Source of the DNA: Branchiostoma floridae | Taxonomy: Eukaryota > Chordata > Leptocardii > Amphioxiformes > Branchiostomatidae | Direction of reading: 5' to 3' | Length of the DNA stretch: 64,000 bases | Assembly (NCBI RefSeq): GCF_000003815.2 | Contig: NC_049983.1 | Span: 4,191,059 to 4,255,058 of the forward strand | Shown here: in pieces, positions 30,842 through 42,559 of the stretch | Position numbering within the stretch: position 1 is the first letter of the stretch | How the letters are laid out: each line of letters starts with the position of its first letter | Made by a program: the position numbers and the translations under genes | Notes under the pieces: model-generated | Databases searched by the model: none | Told to the model about the DNA's origin: nothing | Seen by the model: only the letters and a program-made list of their open reading frames with translations

Positions 30842-32905
30842 CATTCGTCTCGTCACGAAAATGCAAATGAGCAAACGCCCGATTTCACGACCACGAAATT
30901 GGAATATGACCTGACGTTGCGACGTTGCACGTGAGTTGCCCAATCCCGGCACGCGAGGAAGCCCAGGACAGCGATCGTGCCCCACGACGTATGTCTATGA
31001 TTCTCAAACTGACAACATACAATTGACGAATCGCTGGGAAAAATGATGCCCCACGACGTATGTCTATGATTCTCAAACTGACAACATACAATAATTGACG
31101 AATCGCTGGGACAAATGATGCCCCATGACGTATGTCTATAATTCTCAAACTGATAACATACAATTGACGAATTGCTGGGAAAAATGATGCCCCACGACGC
31201 ATGTCTATGATTCTCAAACTGACAACATACAATTGACGAATTGCTGGGAAAAATGATGCCCCACGACGTATATTTAACGTTATGTCTATGATTCTCAAAC
31301 TGACAACATACAATAATTGACGAATCGCTGGGAAAAATGATGCCCCACGACGTATGTCTATAATTCTCAAACTGATAACATACAATTGACGAATTGCTGG
31401 GAAAAATGATGCCCCACGACGTATGTCTATCGATTCTCAAACTGACAACATACAATTGACGAATCGCTGGGAAAAATGATGCCCCACGATGTATGTCTAT
31501 GATTCTCAAACTGACAACATACAATTGACGAATTGCTGGGAAAAATGATGCCCCACGACGTATGTCTATGATTCTCAAACTGACAACATACAATTGACGA
31601 ATCGCTGGGGAAAATGATGCCCCACGACGTATGTCTATGATTCTCAAACTGACAACATATATCATATCTGATTTCACATCTGACAGTGCTACCGTAATGA
31701 TGTGAATATGTGACATATGACAATGCGAAGAACTTCTGTCATCTGCCCTACTATGATGACCTAAAATATTACACCAAGTCAGGTTTTTAATCTAACATCT
31801 GACATTGGTCCTTACACCAAGTCAGGTTTTTAATCTAACATCTGACATTGGTCCTTGCGCCATGTCAGATTTTTAAATCAGATTTTAGATTGAAATAATC
31901 TGACTGTTTGAAGACGAATGTTTGATGTTTGATTCAAAAATCTGACAGTGCTACAAAAAGTGTCAGATGTTAGACTAGAAATCTTACATTGGGAGGATGA
32001 TTGTCAGATGTCAGACAGGAAATCTGACAATAATATGAAAAATGTCAGGTGTTAGATTAAAAATCTGACATGGCGTAAGGATAAATGTCAGATGTTAGAT
32101 TGAAAACTTGACATGGTGTAAGGGCCAATGTCAGATCTTAGATAAAAAAACTGACACCGGTTGTAAGGACCATTGTCAGATGTTACTAGATTTAAAATCA
32201 TAGTAGGGCAGATGACAAAATTAGTTCTTCGCATTGTCATATGTCACATATTCACATCATTACGGTAGCACTGTCAGATGCGTCAATTGTATGTTGTCAG
32301 TTTGAGAATCATAGACATACGTCGTGGGGCATCATTTTTCCCAGCAATTCGTCAATTGTATGTTGTCAGTTTGAGAATTATAGACATACGTCGTGGGGCA
32401 TCATTTTTCCCAGGGATTCGTCAATTGTATGTTGTCAGTTTGAGAATCATAGACATACGTCATGGGGCATCATTTTTCCCAGAGATTCGTCAATTATTTT
32501 ATGTTGTCAGTTTGAGAATCATAGACATAACGTTTATACGTCGTGGGGCATCATTTTTCCCAGCAATTCGTCAATTGTATGTTGTCAGTTTGAGAATCAT
32601 AGACATACGTCGTGGGGCATCATTTTTCCCAGCGATTCGTCAATTATTGTATGTTGTCAGTTTGAGAATCATAGACATAACGTTTATACGTCGTGGGGCA
32701 TCATTTTTCCCAGCGATTCGTCAATTGTATGTTGTCAATTTGAGAATCATAGACATACGTCGTGGGGCACGATCGCTGTCCTGGGCTTCCTCGCGTGCCG
32801 GGATTGGACAACTCACGTGCAACGTCGCAACGTCAGGTCATATTCCAATTTCGTGGTCGTGAAATCGGGCGTTTGCTCATTTGCATTTTCGTGACGAGAC
32901 AAATG
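30842..32905. mobile_element. Foldback-type palindromic element with 69-bp repeat arms
   Basis: The two ends (left TCGTCACGAAAATGCAAATG, right its reverse complement) open nearly identical inverted arms, 30842-31757 and 32198-32905. Inside the arms, units of about 69 bp (CCCCACGACGTATGTCTATG, then ATTCTCAAACTGACAACATA, then GACGAATCGCTGGGAAAAAT) are repeated: ten on the left, about seven on the right. The central 440 bp carries inverted copies of TCTAACATCTGACATTGGTC-like words. The structure matches foldback transposons. Long open frames (up to 287 codons) run through the arms only because the units are multiples of three. Confidence 0.85.
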
Positions 32906-33210
32906 CGACCGTAACCCGTAAAAATGCCGCGATTTATAGTATCGGAGATTCACACCGAACTCTTTATGGAAGGATTCTGATCCCATTTTACCGTATTCGG
33001 GCAGAGATTCCAAGGAAAGCAGCGAAATTATGTGACGACGACATGTGAGGAAGTTTAGGCGTGCTAACATGAGGTATGGGGCCCCAAAACAAAAGCAAAT
33101 CGTTGGACGGATGGAGCAGACTGTGGCTGGCATGGCTGTGGTCGGGCGAGAGGCCGTGTACAAGACCGGGGAGGTGTTGTATCCAACTTTCGTCAGTATC
33201 TAACTTTCGT
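32906..33210 (+). other. Unassigned stretch with a 44-codon ORF
   Basis: An ATG at 33069 opens a 44-codon frame to TAA at 33201-33203, reading MRYGAPKQKQIVGRMEQTVA, then GMAVVGREAVYKTGEVLY. The composition looks protein-like, but I recognise no family, and no splice site or neighbour supports it. It may be a relic within the nested insertion. Confidence 0.25.
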
Positions 33211-33214
33211 AATA

Positions 33215-33900
33215 TGCCGAATCCTGGATATCCAGGAATCGTCCTGAGCAGAAGACGATTCCTGGATATCCAGAAATCGTCGCAAACAGGACGTTTCCTG
33301 GATAGACGACGGTGTTTATCCAGAACGTGTACGTGGGGGTGGAGCTTCCTGTTTTCGAGGGAGGAGACTATGCGGAGGGCGGGGGCATGTTGTTTTCGTC
33401 AGAAAGCCGCTATCTTTGTATCTCCCGGCAAGAAGATCGTGTAGTTTATTCTGTTGATCCTGGTGTTACAGAACTTAAACGAATGTTGATAATGATACTT
33501 TGATGTTTACATGTTACTTACGTATCAGGCCCAAAATTCTTTTTGCGTAATGAATTAACAAATGGGAGTCAAGATGGGATAAACTGTTGTTTTCCGTATA
33601 GCGACACATTCACGGTAACGTGTTAATAGCATCCCTTTGTCACACAAGGCCTGGTCCACATCCTGGATATCCAGGAAACGGCTTGAACAGGAGGACGAAT
33701 CCTGGATATCCAGAAAACGGCTCGAACAGGAGGACGCTTCCTGGATATCCAGAAAACGGCTTGAAGAGGCTCAGGACGAATCCTATATATCCAGAAAACG
33801 GCTTGAACAGGCTCAGGACGAATCCTGGATATCCAGAAAACGGCCTGAACAGGAGGACGATTCCTGGATATCCAGAAAACGGCCTGAACGCCTGACGAAA
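33215..33900. repeat. Palindromic minisatellite based on CTGGATATCCAG
   Basis: From 33661 to 33890 the palindrome CTGGATATCCAG recurs every 39-42 bp (about 33663, 33702, 33741, 33783 variant, 33824, 33863), separated by AAAACGGCTTGAACAGGAGG-like spacers. The same palindrome occurs near 33222 and 33260. Every spacing is close to a multiple of three, so both strands are open, but no protein family is recognised. It belongs with the 14.6-16.3 kb hairpin family. Confidence 0.8.
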
Positions 33901-34226
33901 ATAAGGAATTCTCCCGCCATTTTTGATTTGCGAGCAAGAGGTCACTGTGGGTCACTCACGCACCGCAATGGTATCCTGCACCGCGGGTGTCCCGTAATAC
34001 TCTGAACGCATGTCTAAAGACAACCGTTGTCCACAACGATAGACAATAACAGTCGCACGACTATATATGTGTTCTGTGTTTGAAGTTGTTTTTTGTGTAG
34101 CGTCACATTCTATTTACGTGTTAGTAGCATTCAGATGATGTCCTATCATGGGGAGGGCAGCGGTCACTTCCGGGTTTTAATCTCTCGCAACTTGAGTCTG
34201 TCGAGGTCTCACGAGGTCGACCCATA

Positions 34227-35481
34227 TATGAGGGCCCCAATGCCCTTTTCCGTAGAGCGTAATCGGCGGTTTTAATTCTACGTACTACGTTGCGGGACCG
34301 CTCGAATTCAACGTAGAGCGTTGTCGGTGTACTTTGCGTCGAGCGATATTGGCCTTTTTAATTCAACGTATTACGTACTAGAAGCTAACTGGATTTTACC
34401 GTAAAACGTAATTCATACGAATTGTTCGTAATCAAAATGTCATGAAACCTAACTAGTCTACAGGCAAACTTTACTTGTGAAAACGCAGGAAATTGCTTTT
34501 CAAAGGGTCCAGCTTTCAAAATTTCGCCAGACCCCTTCGGCACTCGACATGGTGAAAATATGTTGCGAAAGCATCGCCACCCAGAAATCTTTTAACTAGA
34601 AATTTCATTATTGCACTTAGATTAGTTTACCAGCAAAATGTGCCCCTAAAATGCAGGATGTTCAGATGGTCAAGACTTTGGTCAAGTTCTTTTTACAACC
34701 TTTGCGATGGCTTGCGGCTCCGGTGCTCGTCGCCATCAAAAATCTTTTCTCTGATAGCAATGTCATCAAATTAGGCATAGTCTGCCAGCAAAATATGTCC
34801 CTCAAAGTGCAAGAAATGGCGTTTCAGAGGGTCCAGATTTCAAAATTTCCCCGAACATACCTTGCGACGGCTCGTGTATGCTTTCGGTGCTCGAAATCTT
34901 GAAAATATGCTTGGGGGCGTCACCCTCAATAACTTTCTAATAGAAATGCCATTCAGCTTGGTCTGCCAGCAAAATAAGCCCGTCAAAATGCAAGAAATAG
35001 CGTTTAAGAGGATCAACATTTCACAATTTTCCCGGGGGAGCATGTCCCCGGACACCCCTAGGATTGTCGCGCCTCCGCTTTCGGCACTTCGAGTGCTGAA
35101 AATTAATTATAAGTCAGTAACGTTATAAGAAATTTGCTGCAGTCGCCTCTGGACAGCAGGACGGGTGCTTTTTTATCGTCTTAGTAAAGTTTGAATATTG
35201 TTGATAGAATTGTCAATTTTGATTAGTGTTTAGATCTCCTTTTCACTCGTTCTGCCGTCGGCGATGGGGAGCTATGGCGATTAAAGTTTAGATAAACATC
35301 GCATTGAAGTAAAAGTTCAACCAAAAGACGGTTAAGATTTGCGTAATGCGCTTGGGAACTTACTAATTTAGCGTAGAGCGTAAAGAAGCATCCAGAATTT
35401 AGCGTATTACGTAGTCGGCCCTCCCGAATTTAGCGTAGAGCGTTTTTGCCCCCCCCCCCCCCCCCCATTGGGGCCCTCATA
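34227..35481. mobile_element. 1.25-kb TA-flanked inverted-repeat element
   Basis: The ends TATGAGGGCCCCAATG and CATTGGGGCCCTCATA are inverted repeats, with TA on both sides. Subterminal copies of ACGTAGAGCG are numerous. The interior (34600-35060) has about three diverged ~170-bp direct repeats containing CCAGCAAAATATGTCCCTC and GCGTTTCAGAGGGTCCAG. It sits inside a copy of the 14.6-16.3 kb repeat family; the uninterrupted counterpart AAATATGGAAACCTGGGCG is at 16055-16080. Confidence 0.75.
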
Positions 35482-35739
35482 TATGGAAACATGGGCGTGC
35501 ATAATAATGTTTTCTGCCCTGTCAATCACCATGATTGACGGCACCGGAAGTACGAATCCTGGATATCTAGTTTTCGTAAGGTTTTTGGACGATTCCTGGA
35601 GCCGCCGAAAAGTAGATGCGACAGAGGCCAGGAACCGGGTCGGGGATGCAGTCGGGGCCGAGGGGAGGGTGGGGCAGTTGTGCGAGGCCGGACGCTGACC
35701 TCGCAGGAGCCCCTGAACGAGTGTGAGTGATGACGTGGG

Positions 35740-36843
35740 CCTCCCAAGAAGTGGGAATTTATTTTCTTACCTAGTTTGTATCGTTGCCTTGTCCTCGGAA
35801 CTCCTCAGGAACTTTGTACTTTTGCCACAAGTTATCTTACTGGTATGGTAGAGCTTAGTATGAGAGATTGTGGACAAAATCTTCCTTTTATTGCTTTTTA
35901 TTACTTAATGATCAATAAAATAGGTGGAAACAACTTAACATAGACTCTCAAGCAAAATAGTGACTGTAAGCTTTAATTTGATGTACAGCAAGCTTATATT
36001 CCACTTGCCAGACAATGTCACAACAAAGTTTATTCAATGCTACAAGAATAGTGATTATACTCCATTCAGCACCAAGGACAATGTTCAATCATTGACTTAC
36101 CTGTAGCAATACCTGTTTATTTTCTTACCTCCCATGTATCTTTGTCATGTCCCCAGGACTCATCAATAACTTTCTACTGATGTCAAAAGTTTTTTTTACT
36201 GGTGCTGTAGAGATGATTGTGACATATTGTGGACTCATCTATTTTTTATTGCTTTTTATGACTTTATGATAAATATATTAGGTGCAGATAACTTAACTTA
36301 GACTCTCAAGCAAAGTAGAGACAGCAAGCTTGAATTTATGGTACAACAAGCTTTTATTTCACTTGCCAGACAGTGTCAGAATGAAGTTTATTCAACACTG
36401 AAGGGATAGTAGTTAGACAGAAAAGCCAGTTCAGCACCAAGGACAATGTCCAAGCATTAACTCACCTGTAGCAATACCTGCATGATTTTTTTTTCTCACA
36501 TGGGCAAGAAAATGTTGTCAGAAGTCTTAAGATAGATTGTAGTCAAGAAATTGACACTGGAAATGTATGATATGAAAGTAGAATACAAAAGTTTAATGAA
36601 AAAGTGTGTTCTATTGTTTTATTGCCACTGTAAACCCTTATGACTGATAGAATTGTAAATGTATGCAACATTTCTTGAAAGTACACATTCTTAGCTTTAC
36701 AATGATATATACCTTTATGGGGTTAGTGTAAGGTAAAGTAACTAAAAATAAGCAAAATCAAACTAGTACCCTTTGTTTTAAAGGGGTCTGGGAACCCCAG
36801 CAGTGGGGGCGAGTTTTGGTATAGAAAGCCAGCAGGACAAGGG
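35740..36843. repeat. Tandemly repeated segment ending in a TTAA-type transposon end
   Basis: Two diverged ~360-bp repeats share the words ACTCTCAAGCAAARTAG, CAGCACCAAGGACAATG, and CACCTGTAGCAATACCTG. Similar text at 23460-23540 precedes the same GCCAGCAGGACAAGGGTTAA end. No gene is seen. Confidence 0.65.
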
Positions 36844-36847
36844 TTAA

Positions 36848-37215
36848 GAAATAGGTAGGCAAAACTTGACTCCTCCAGGATTTTACTAACATTGGATAGC
36901 CAGCATGGTAGCTTACGTCTGTGCAAGTCCTGTTGTACAAGGAAGGCTTCAAATTGTAAGCTAACTAGATTATATGCAAACTACAAAAGAGTAGCTAAAG
37001 AAGAGCTACTCTTTTGTAGTTTGAATATAATCTAGTACATACTTCAATCCACAGGGGATACCTGCCGAGTTCTGCCCTTGTTGCTAGATTACTAAAGTTT
37101 TTGTCTTACACCTAACATCCATTTACAAAACTTAAGATGAAGTTGTTCAATTGGTGATTTGTCATTTAATCCACTCTTACCCCATACTTCTGTACCATAA
37201 GTCAATATTGGGAGT
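36848..37215 (-). mobile_element. LINE fragment (unit 2), continuation
   Basis: It continues the unit 2 LINE after the insertion with the same text as unit 1 (CAATAGGTAGGCAAAAC-type onward). It contains a local inverted duplication at 36975-37025, where a piece reading CTACAAAAGAGTAGCTAAAG is followed by its reverse complement. Confidence 0.7.
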
Positions 37216-37249
37216 CAGCATGTTATTATGATTGTTCAATTGTTCTCAC

Positions 37250-37439
37250 ACAAACTCTGACCGAGTCTGAATGCACTACGTTTCCCGCCATTTGTGTAGT
37301 AAGTCATCAAATCAAGCATATTTCTTACACACAAGAATACTTTGGTTGTTAAAATCAGTTTTCCATGCTCCTGTGCGTGGCCTGTCAGGTGGTGTAACAT
37401 CCATGTTGTTGCAAGAAATACTTTTAAACACCAGAGCAT
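37250..37439 (-). CDS. Exon 1 copy C (signal peptide), array unit 3
   Basis: The open frame MLWCLKVFLATTWMLHHLTG is kept, with TNGGKRSAFRLGQSL at the end and the same donor. It lies about 10 kb upstream of the CUB1 exon. It may be an alternative first exon or a silent duplicate. Confidence 0.4.
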
Positions 37440-38279
37440 GGCTGGGTATGGTTAAAGGTGTTTCATTGTCTCCTTGTAGCACCCCGATGTAGCAATAAAC
37501 CCACTAGTGTCTCCCACAAGTCATTTCTAAAACTCGCCGGTTTTCTTGCGTCAGTGGACTGAATAATTCAGTGTTTGTGTCACATTCCAAACAGCACGAG
37601 ACCTCTCGTCTATCGGGTATACCATATCTTATTTCAGCTAATCATGGAATTCCATACATGTGTCTAAAAACACAAAACTATTTTTCATTCGCAACACTCT
37701 CTTCACTCACTCAATTACACTGGATGACAGAAATTTGCCGTATATATTATACAGTGTTTGTTCCGTTCAGTATCGGTGAAAGTTATGTTATTTTGTGAAC
37801 ACAATTGTTGGTCAGCTTGGGTGATCATTTCAGTATACATGTGTCCGCTTGATTAAAACACCCAGTTGCCACCATACCGAACTTTATGTGAGTACCCGGC
37901 TGATGAGTACACGCGATGTAGTCTGGGATAATGAGTTCCATTGCGTAATTGTGTTGTATGGAATAGAATGCTACTGTAAATGCATTTCAGTTCGCAGGCA
38001 TTTAATTTCGCGGTAAGGGGAAAATGGAGTTTTTGCAGTGGTAGACTGTTACCACATAACATGATGTGTAAATGTTCGGTGGTTTTATGATCGCGGTGAA
38101 GTGGCCACCGCGAAAACCGCGAACCTAAAACCATATTGGCCCCGAACTACCTGCCCACTTTATAGTGTTTTCGATATTTTTACTCAAAAGAAGCAGGTAA
38201 AAGTGCTAAAGCGTCCAGTGCCCAGTTTCAGATCAATGAAGTTTGACAATGAAGTTTTTTTGCATATTCATGATCATGC

Positions 38280-39235
38280 CCTCTTTGGGCTAAATGTAGT
38301 AAGTCGCATACAAAGAGTCTGATAAGTAGGCTATTCTATGTTCTACTTATGTCTATATTTCTACATGTTTCTTCCCTCTTTATAAGACATGTGAAGACGA
38401 ACTTACAGAGTTCTTCTATCAATCATAGTTAGCTAATGACATTAGATATTTGAAAAAAATATTCTTTTGTTAGTTTGCATATTTCTGTTTTGCAAGTGTA
38501 GTACTATTTACAAAGGTATTGCTTATATCTTTGTACAGTGAACATTCTAGAAGAATGTGCACTTCATTTTCTATATACCTATAGTTCTTATCACATAACA
38601 TACATCATCTATCGTTTGGAGGAGTTCGGGTGTTTCTACCCGCTTCAATTTGTATATGGTGATCGCTGATTCTTAGTTTAGTCATGGCTCGGCGATAGCT
38701 AAATCTGTTATATCGAGGTATTTTTCTCTTTCATACGTATCCTTGAATTTTCTGTAGGTTCTTAAATTATTCCCTTGGTTTTCCTTCATGCCAGGATAGT
38801 TCATGTCTGAGTAAAACTTTTGAAGAAAGGTGTCTTCAAGTCTTTGTTTTACTTCAGTCTGAGCCAACGATGTGTTGTGATCACTGTTAAGCAATAGGTA
38901 GGCAAAATCTGACTCCTCCAGGGTTTAATAACATTGGATAGCCAGCATGGTAGCTTACGTCTGTGCAAGTCCTGTTGTACAAGGAAGGCTTCAAATTGTA
39001 AAAAAATTTGTTGGAACTTCTTCAGCTACTCTTTTGTAATTTGAATATACAAATACTTCAATCCACAGGGGATACCTGCCGAGTTCTGCCCTTGTTGCTA
39101 GATTACTCAAGTTTTTTTCTTACACCTAACATCCATGGCCATTTACAAAACTTAAGATGAAGTTGTTCAATTGGTGACTTGTCATTTAATCCACTCTTAC
39201 CCCATACTTCTGTACCATAAGTCAATATTAGGAGT
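38280..39235 (-). mobile_element. LINE fragment (unit 3)
   Basis: Homologous to the unit 1 LINE fragment but broken by small deletions (for example near 38700 and 38925). The frame is open only for about 70 codons. Confidence 0.75.
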
Positions 39236-39269
39236 TAGCATGTTATTATGATTGTTCAATTGTTCTCAC

Positions 39270-39459
39270 ACAAACTCTTACCGAGTCTGAATGCACTACG
39301 TTTCCCGCCATTTGTGTAGTAAGTCATCAAATCAAGCATATTTCTTACACACAAAAATACTTTGGTTGTTAAAATCTTTTTACCGTGCTCCTGTGCGCGG
39401 CCTGTCATGTGGTGTAACATCCATGTTGTTGCAAGAAAGACTTTTAAACACCAGAGCAT
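39270..39459 (-). CDS. Exon 1 copy D (signal peptide), array unit 4
   Basis: The open frame MLWCLKVFLATTWMLHHMTG is kept. Differences are K for L in EHGKKILTT and K for Q in RLGKSL. The donor tgtgtgag is kept. Alternative first exon or silent duplicate. Confidence 0.4.
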
Positions 39460-40269
39460 GTCTGCGTATGGTTAGAGGGGTTTCTTTGTCTCCTTGTAGC
39501 ACCCTGATGTAGCAATGAACCCACTAGTGTCTCCCACAAGTCATTTCTAAAACTCGCCGGTTTTGTTGCGTCAGTGGACTGAATAATTCAGTGTTTGTCC
39601 CACATTCCAAACAGCACGAGATCTCTCGTCTATCGAGTATACCATATCTTATTTCACCTAATCATGGAATTCCATACATGTGTCTAAAAACACAAAACTA
39701 TTTTTCATTCGCAACACTCTCTTTACTCACTCAATTACACTGGATGACAGAAATTGTCGTATATATTATACAGTGTTTGTTCGGTTCAGTATCGGTGCAA
39801 GATATGTTATTTTGTGAACACAATTGTTAGCAAGCTTGAGTGATCATATCTCTATCCATGTGTCCGCTTGATTAAAACACCCAGTTGCCATCATACCGAA
39901 CTTTATGTAAGTAACCGGATGATGAGTACACGCGATGTAGTCTGGGATAATCAGTACCATTGCGTTGTATGGAATAGAATGCTACTGTAAATGCATTTCA
40001 GTTCGCAGGGATTTAATTTCGTGGTAGCGGGAAAATGGAGTTTTTTGCGGTGGTAGACTGTTGCCACATAAAATAATGGATATAAATGTTTGGTGGTTTT
40101 ATGATCGCGGTGAAGTGGCCACCGCAAAACCGTGAACATAAAACTATATTGGCCCCAAACTAGCGCCCAATTTATAGATATTATCGATATCTTTACTCAA
40201 AAGAAGCAGGTTTAAGCGCTCAAGCGTCCAGTGCCCAGTTTCAGATCAATGAAGTTTGACAATGAAGTT

Positions 40270-41235
40270 AATTGCATATTCATGATCATACCCTCTTTGG
40301 GCTAAATGTAGTAAGTCGCATACAAAGAGTTTGATAAGTGAGCTATTCTATGTTCTACTTATTTCTATATTTCTACATGTTTCTTCCCTCTTTTTAAGAC
40401 ATGTGAAGACGAACTTACAGAGTTCTTCTATCAAATCATAGTTAGCTAATGACATTAGATGTTTAAAAAAATTATTTTGTTAGTTTGCATATTTCTGTTT
40501 TGCAAGTGTAGTACTATTTACAAAGGTATTGCTTAATTATTTGATTATATATCCTAGAAGAATGTGCACTTCATTTTCTATATACCTATAGTTCTTATCA
40601 CATAACATACATAATCTATCGTTTGGAGGGGTTCGGGCGTTTCTGCCCGCTTCAATTTGTAGAGGGTGATCGCTGATTCTTAGTTTAGTCATGGCTCGGC
40701 GATAGATAAATTTGTTATATCGAGGTATTTTTCTCTTTCATACGTATCGTTGAATTCTCTGTAGGTTCTTAATGTATTACCTTGGTTTCCTTCATGCCAG
40801 GATAGTTAATTTCTGAGTAAAAGTTTTGAAGAAAGGTGTCTTCCAGTCTTTGTTTTACTTCAGTCTGAGCCAACGATGTGTTGTGATCACTGTTAAGCAA
40901 TAGGTAGGCAAAACCTGACTCCTCCAGGATTTTACTAACATTGGATAGCCAGCATGGTAGCTTACGTCTGTGCAAGTCCTGTTGTACAAGGAATTAGGCT
41001 TCAATTGTAGGCCATTTGTTGGCACTCTTTACTAATCTTTTGTAATTTGAATATAATCTAGACTTCGATCCACAGGGGATACCTGACCGGTTCTGGCCTT
41101 GTTGCTAGATTACTCAAGTTTATTCTTACACCTAACATCCATTTACAAAACTTAAGATGAAGTTGTTCAATTGGTGATTTGTCATTTAATCCACTCTTAC
41201 CCCATACTTCTGAACCATAGGTCAATATTGGGAGT
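40270..41235 (-). mobile_element. LINE fragment (unit 4)
   Basis: Homologous to the unit 1 LINE fragment, with frameshifts near 40710, 40785 and 40990. Inactive. Confidence 0.75.
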
Positions 41236-41267
41236 CAGCATGTTATTATGATTGTTTAATTGTTCCC

Positions 41268-41457
41268 ACACAAACTCTGGCCGAGTCTGAATGCACTACA
41301 ATTCCCGCCATTTGTGTAGTAAGTCATCAAATCAAGCATATTTCTTACACACAGAAATACTTTGGTTGTTAAAATCAGTTTACCGTGCTCCTGTGCGCGG
41401 CCTGTCATGTGGTGTAACATCCATGTTGTTGCAAGAAATACTTTTAAACACCAGATC
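41268..41457 (-). CDS. Exon 1 copy E (signal peptide), array unit 5
   Basis: The open frame MIWCLKVFLATTWMLHHMTG is kept and even extends upstream to 41537. Near the end it reads TNGGNCSAFRLGQSL, and the donor context has changed to tgtgggaa, which weakens it. It is the outermost copy of the array. Confidence 0.35.
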
Positions 41458-42178
41458 ATGTCTGCGTATGATTTAAGGGGTTTCTTTGTATCCTTGTAGC
41501 ACCCCAATGTAGCAATAAACCCACTAGTGTTTCCCACAAGTCATTTCTAAAACTCGCCGGTTTTGTTGCGCAATTGCGTCAGTGGACTGAATAATTCAGT
41601 GTTTGTCTCACATTCCAAACAGCACAAGACCTCTCGTCTATTAGGTATACCATATCTTATGTCACCTAATCATGGAATTCCATACATGTTTCTAAGAACA
41701 CAAAACTATTTTTCATTCGCAACTCTCTTTACTCACTCAATTACACTGAATGACAGAAATTGGTCGTATATATTATACAGTGTTTGTTCCGATCAGTATC
41801 GGTGCAGGATATGTCGTTTTGTGAACACAATTGTTGGTAAGCTTGGGTGATCATATCTCTATCCATGTGTCCGCTTGATTAAAACACCCAGTTACCACCA
41901 TACCGAACTTTATGTGAGTGTTGGGCTGATGAGTACACGCGATGTAGTCTAGGATAATCAGTACCATTGCGTTGTATGGAATATAATGCTACTGTAAATG
42001 CATTTAAGTTCGCAGGGATTTAATTTCGCGGTAGCGGGAAAATGGAATTTTTGCGTTGGTAGACTGTTGCCACATAAAATAATGGATATTAAATGTTTGG
42101 TGGTTCTATGATCGCAGTGAAGTAGCCACCAAGAAAACTGCGAACATAAAATTATATTGGCCCAAAACTAGCTGCCCA

Positions 42179-42426
42179 CTTACTTACTTACTTAGTTCGA
42201 GCTCCCGCTCGAACCAATCCAGAGAACTTCCTCCAATGCACTTGGTCCTCCATGGCCCTTTGTAGCTCTTTGGTATCATGCAGGCTTGTGTCACTACGTA
42301 GATTGTCTAGGTAGGTCACCCTGGGTCTTCCCCTACCTCTTTTTCCTTTAGTAGTAGGCTCCCAAAGTACAAGATGGTGTGCAGGGATTTCAGGGTGTCT
42401 AACACAATGCCCAATGGGCATTGTGT
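42179..42426 (-). mobile_element. Second LINE 3' fragment with a 10-bp target duplication
   Basis: The minus-strand frame includes HHLVLWEPTTKGKRGRGRPR, then VTYLDNLRSDTSL and ELQRAMEDQVHWRKFSGLVR. This is the basic C-terminal tail of RTE/CR1/L2-like ORF2 proteins. The 3' end on that strand is followed by (TAAG)n. TAGCTGCCCA flanks both sides (42169-42178 and 42427-42436) as a target-site duplication. The other array units lack this insertion. Confidence 0.85.
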
Positions 42427-42559
42427 TAGCTGCCCAATTTATAAATATTTTCAATCTTTTTTTTACTCAAAAGAAGCAGGCAAAAGGGATCAAGCGTCCA
42501 GTGCCCAGTTTCAGATCAATGAAGTTTGACAATGAAGTTTAGTGCATATTCATGATCAT

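Larger units (their letters stand above)
30527..36843. mobile_element. 6.3-kb nested insertion in array unit 2
   Basis: Units 1, 3 and 4 are continuous through this site (GATCACTGTTAAGCAATAGG). In unit 2 the left flank ends at GATCA and the right flank resumes after GGGTTAA. The right end reads GCCAGCAGGACAAGGGTTAA, as expected for an element that targets TTAA. The insertion contains the foldback palindrome, the GATATCC tandem repeat and a TA-flanked element, so several insertions have accumulated. Confidence 0.75.

Noticed and set aside
30979..31680. Possible CRISPR array (regular 69-bp repeats)
   Set aside because: Units are head-to-tail without unique spacers, and the context is eukaryotic with introns and retrotransposons.
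30853..31716. 287-codon open frame (and the matching 217-codon frame at 32241-32894) as a repeat-containing protein
   Set aside because: Both lie in the inverted arms of a foldback element; the same arms are open in other frames because the repeat is 69 bp. No promoter, splice site or known family supports a protein.
33620..34005. Overlapping open frames with GYPENGLNRR-type repeats on both strands
   Set aside because: They are translations of the 39-42-bp palindromic minisatellite; open on both strands, which is not expected of real coding sequence.
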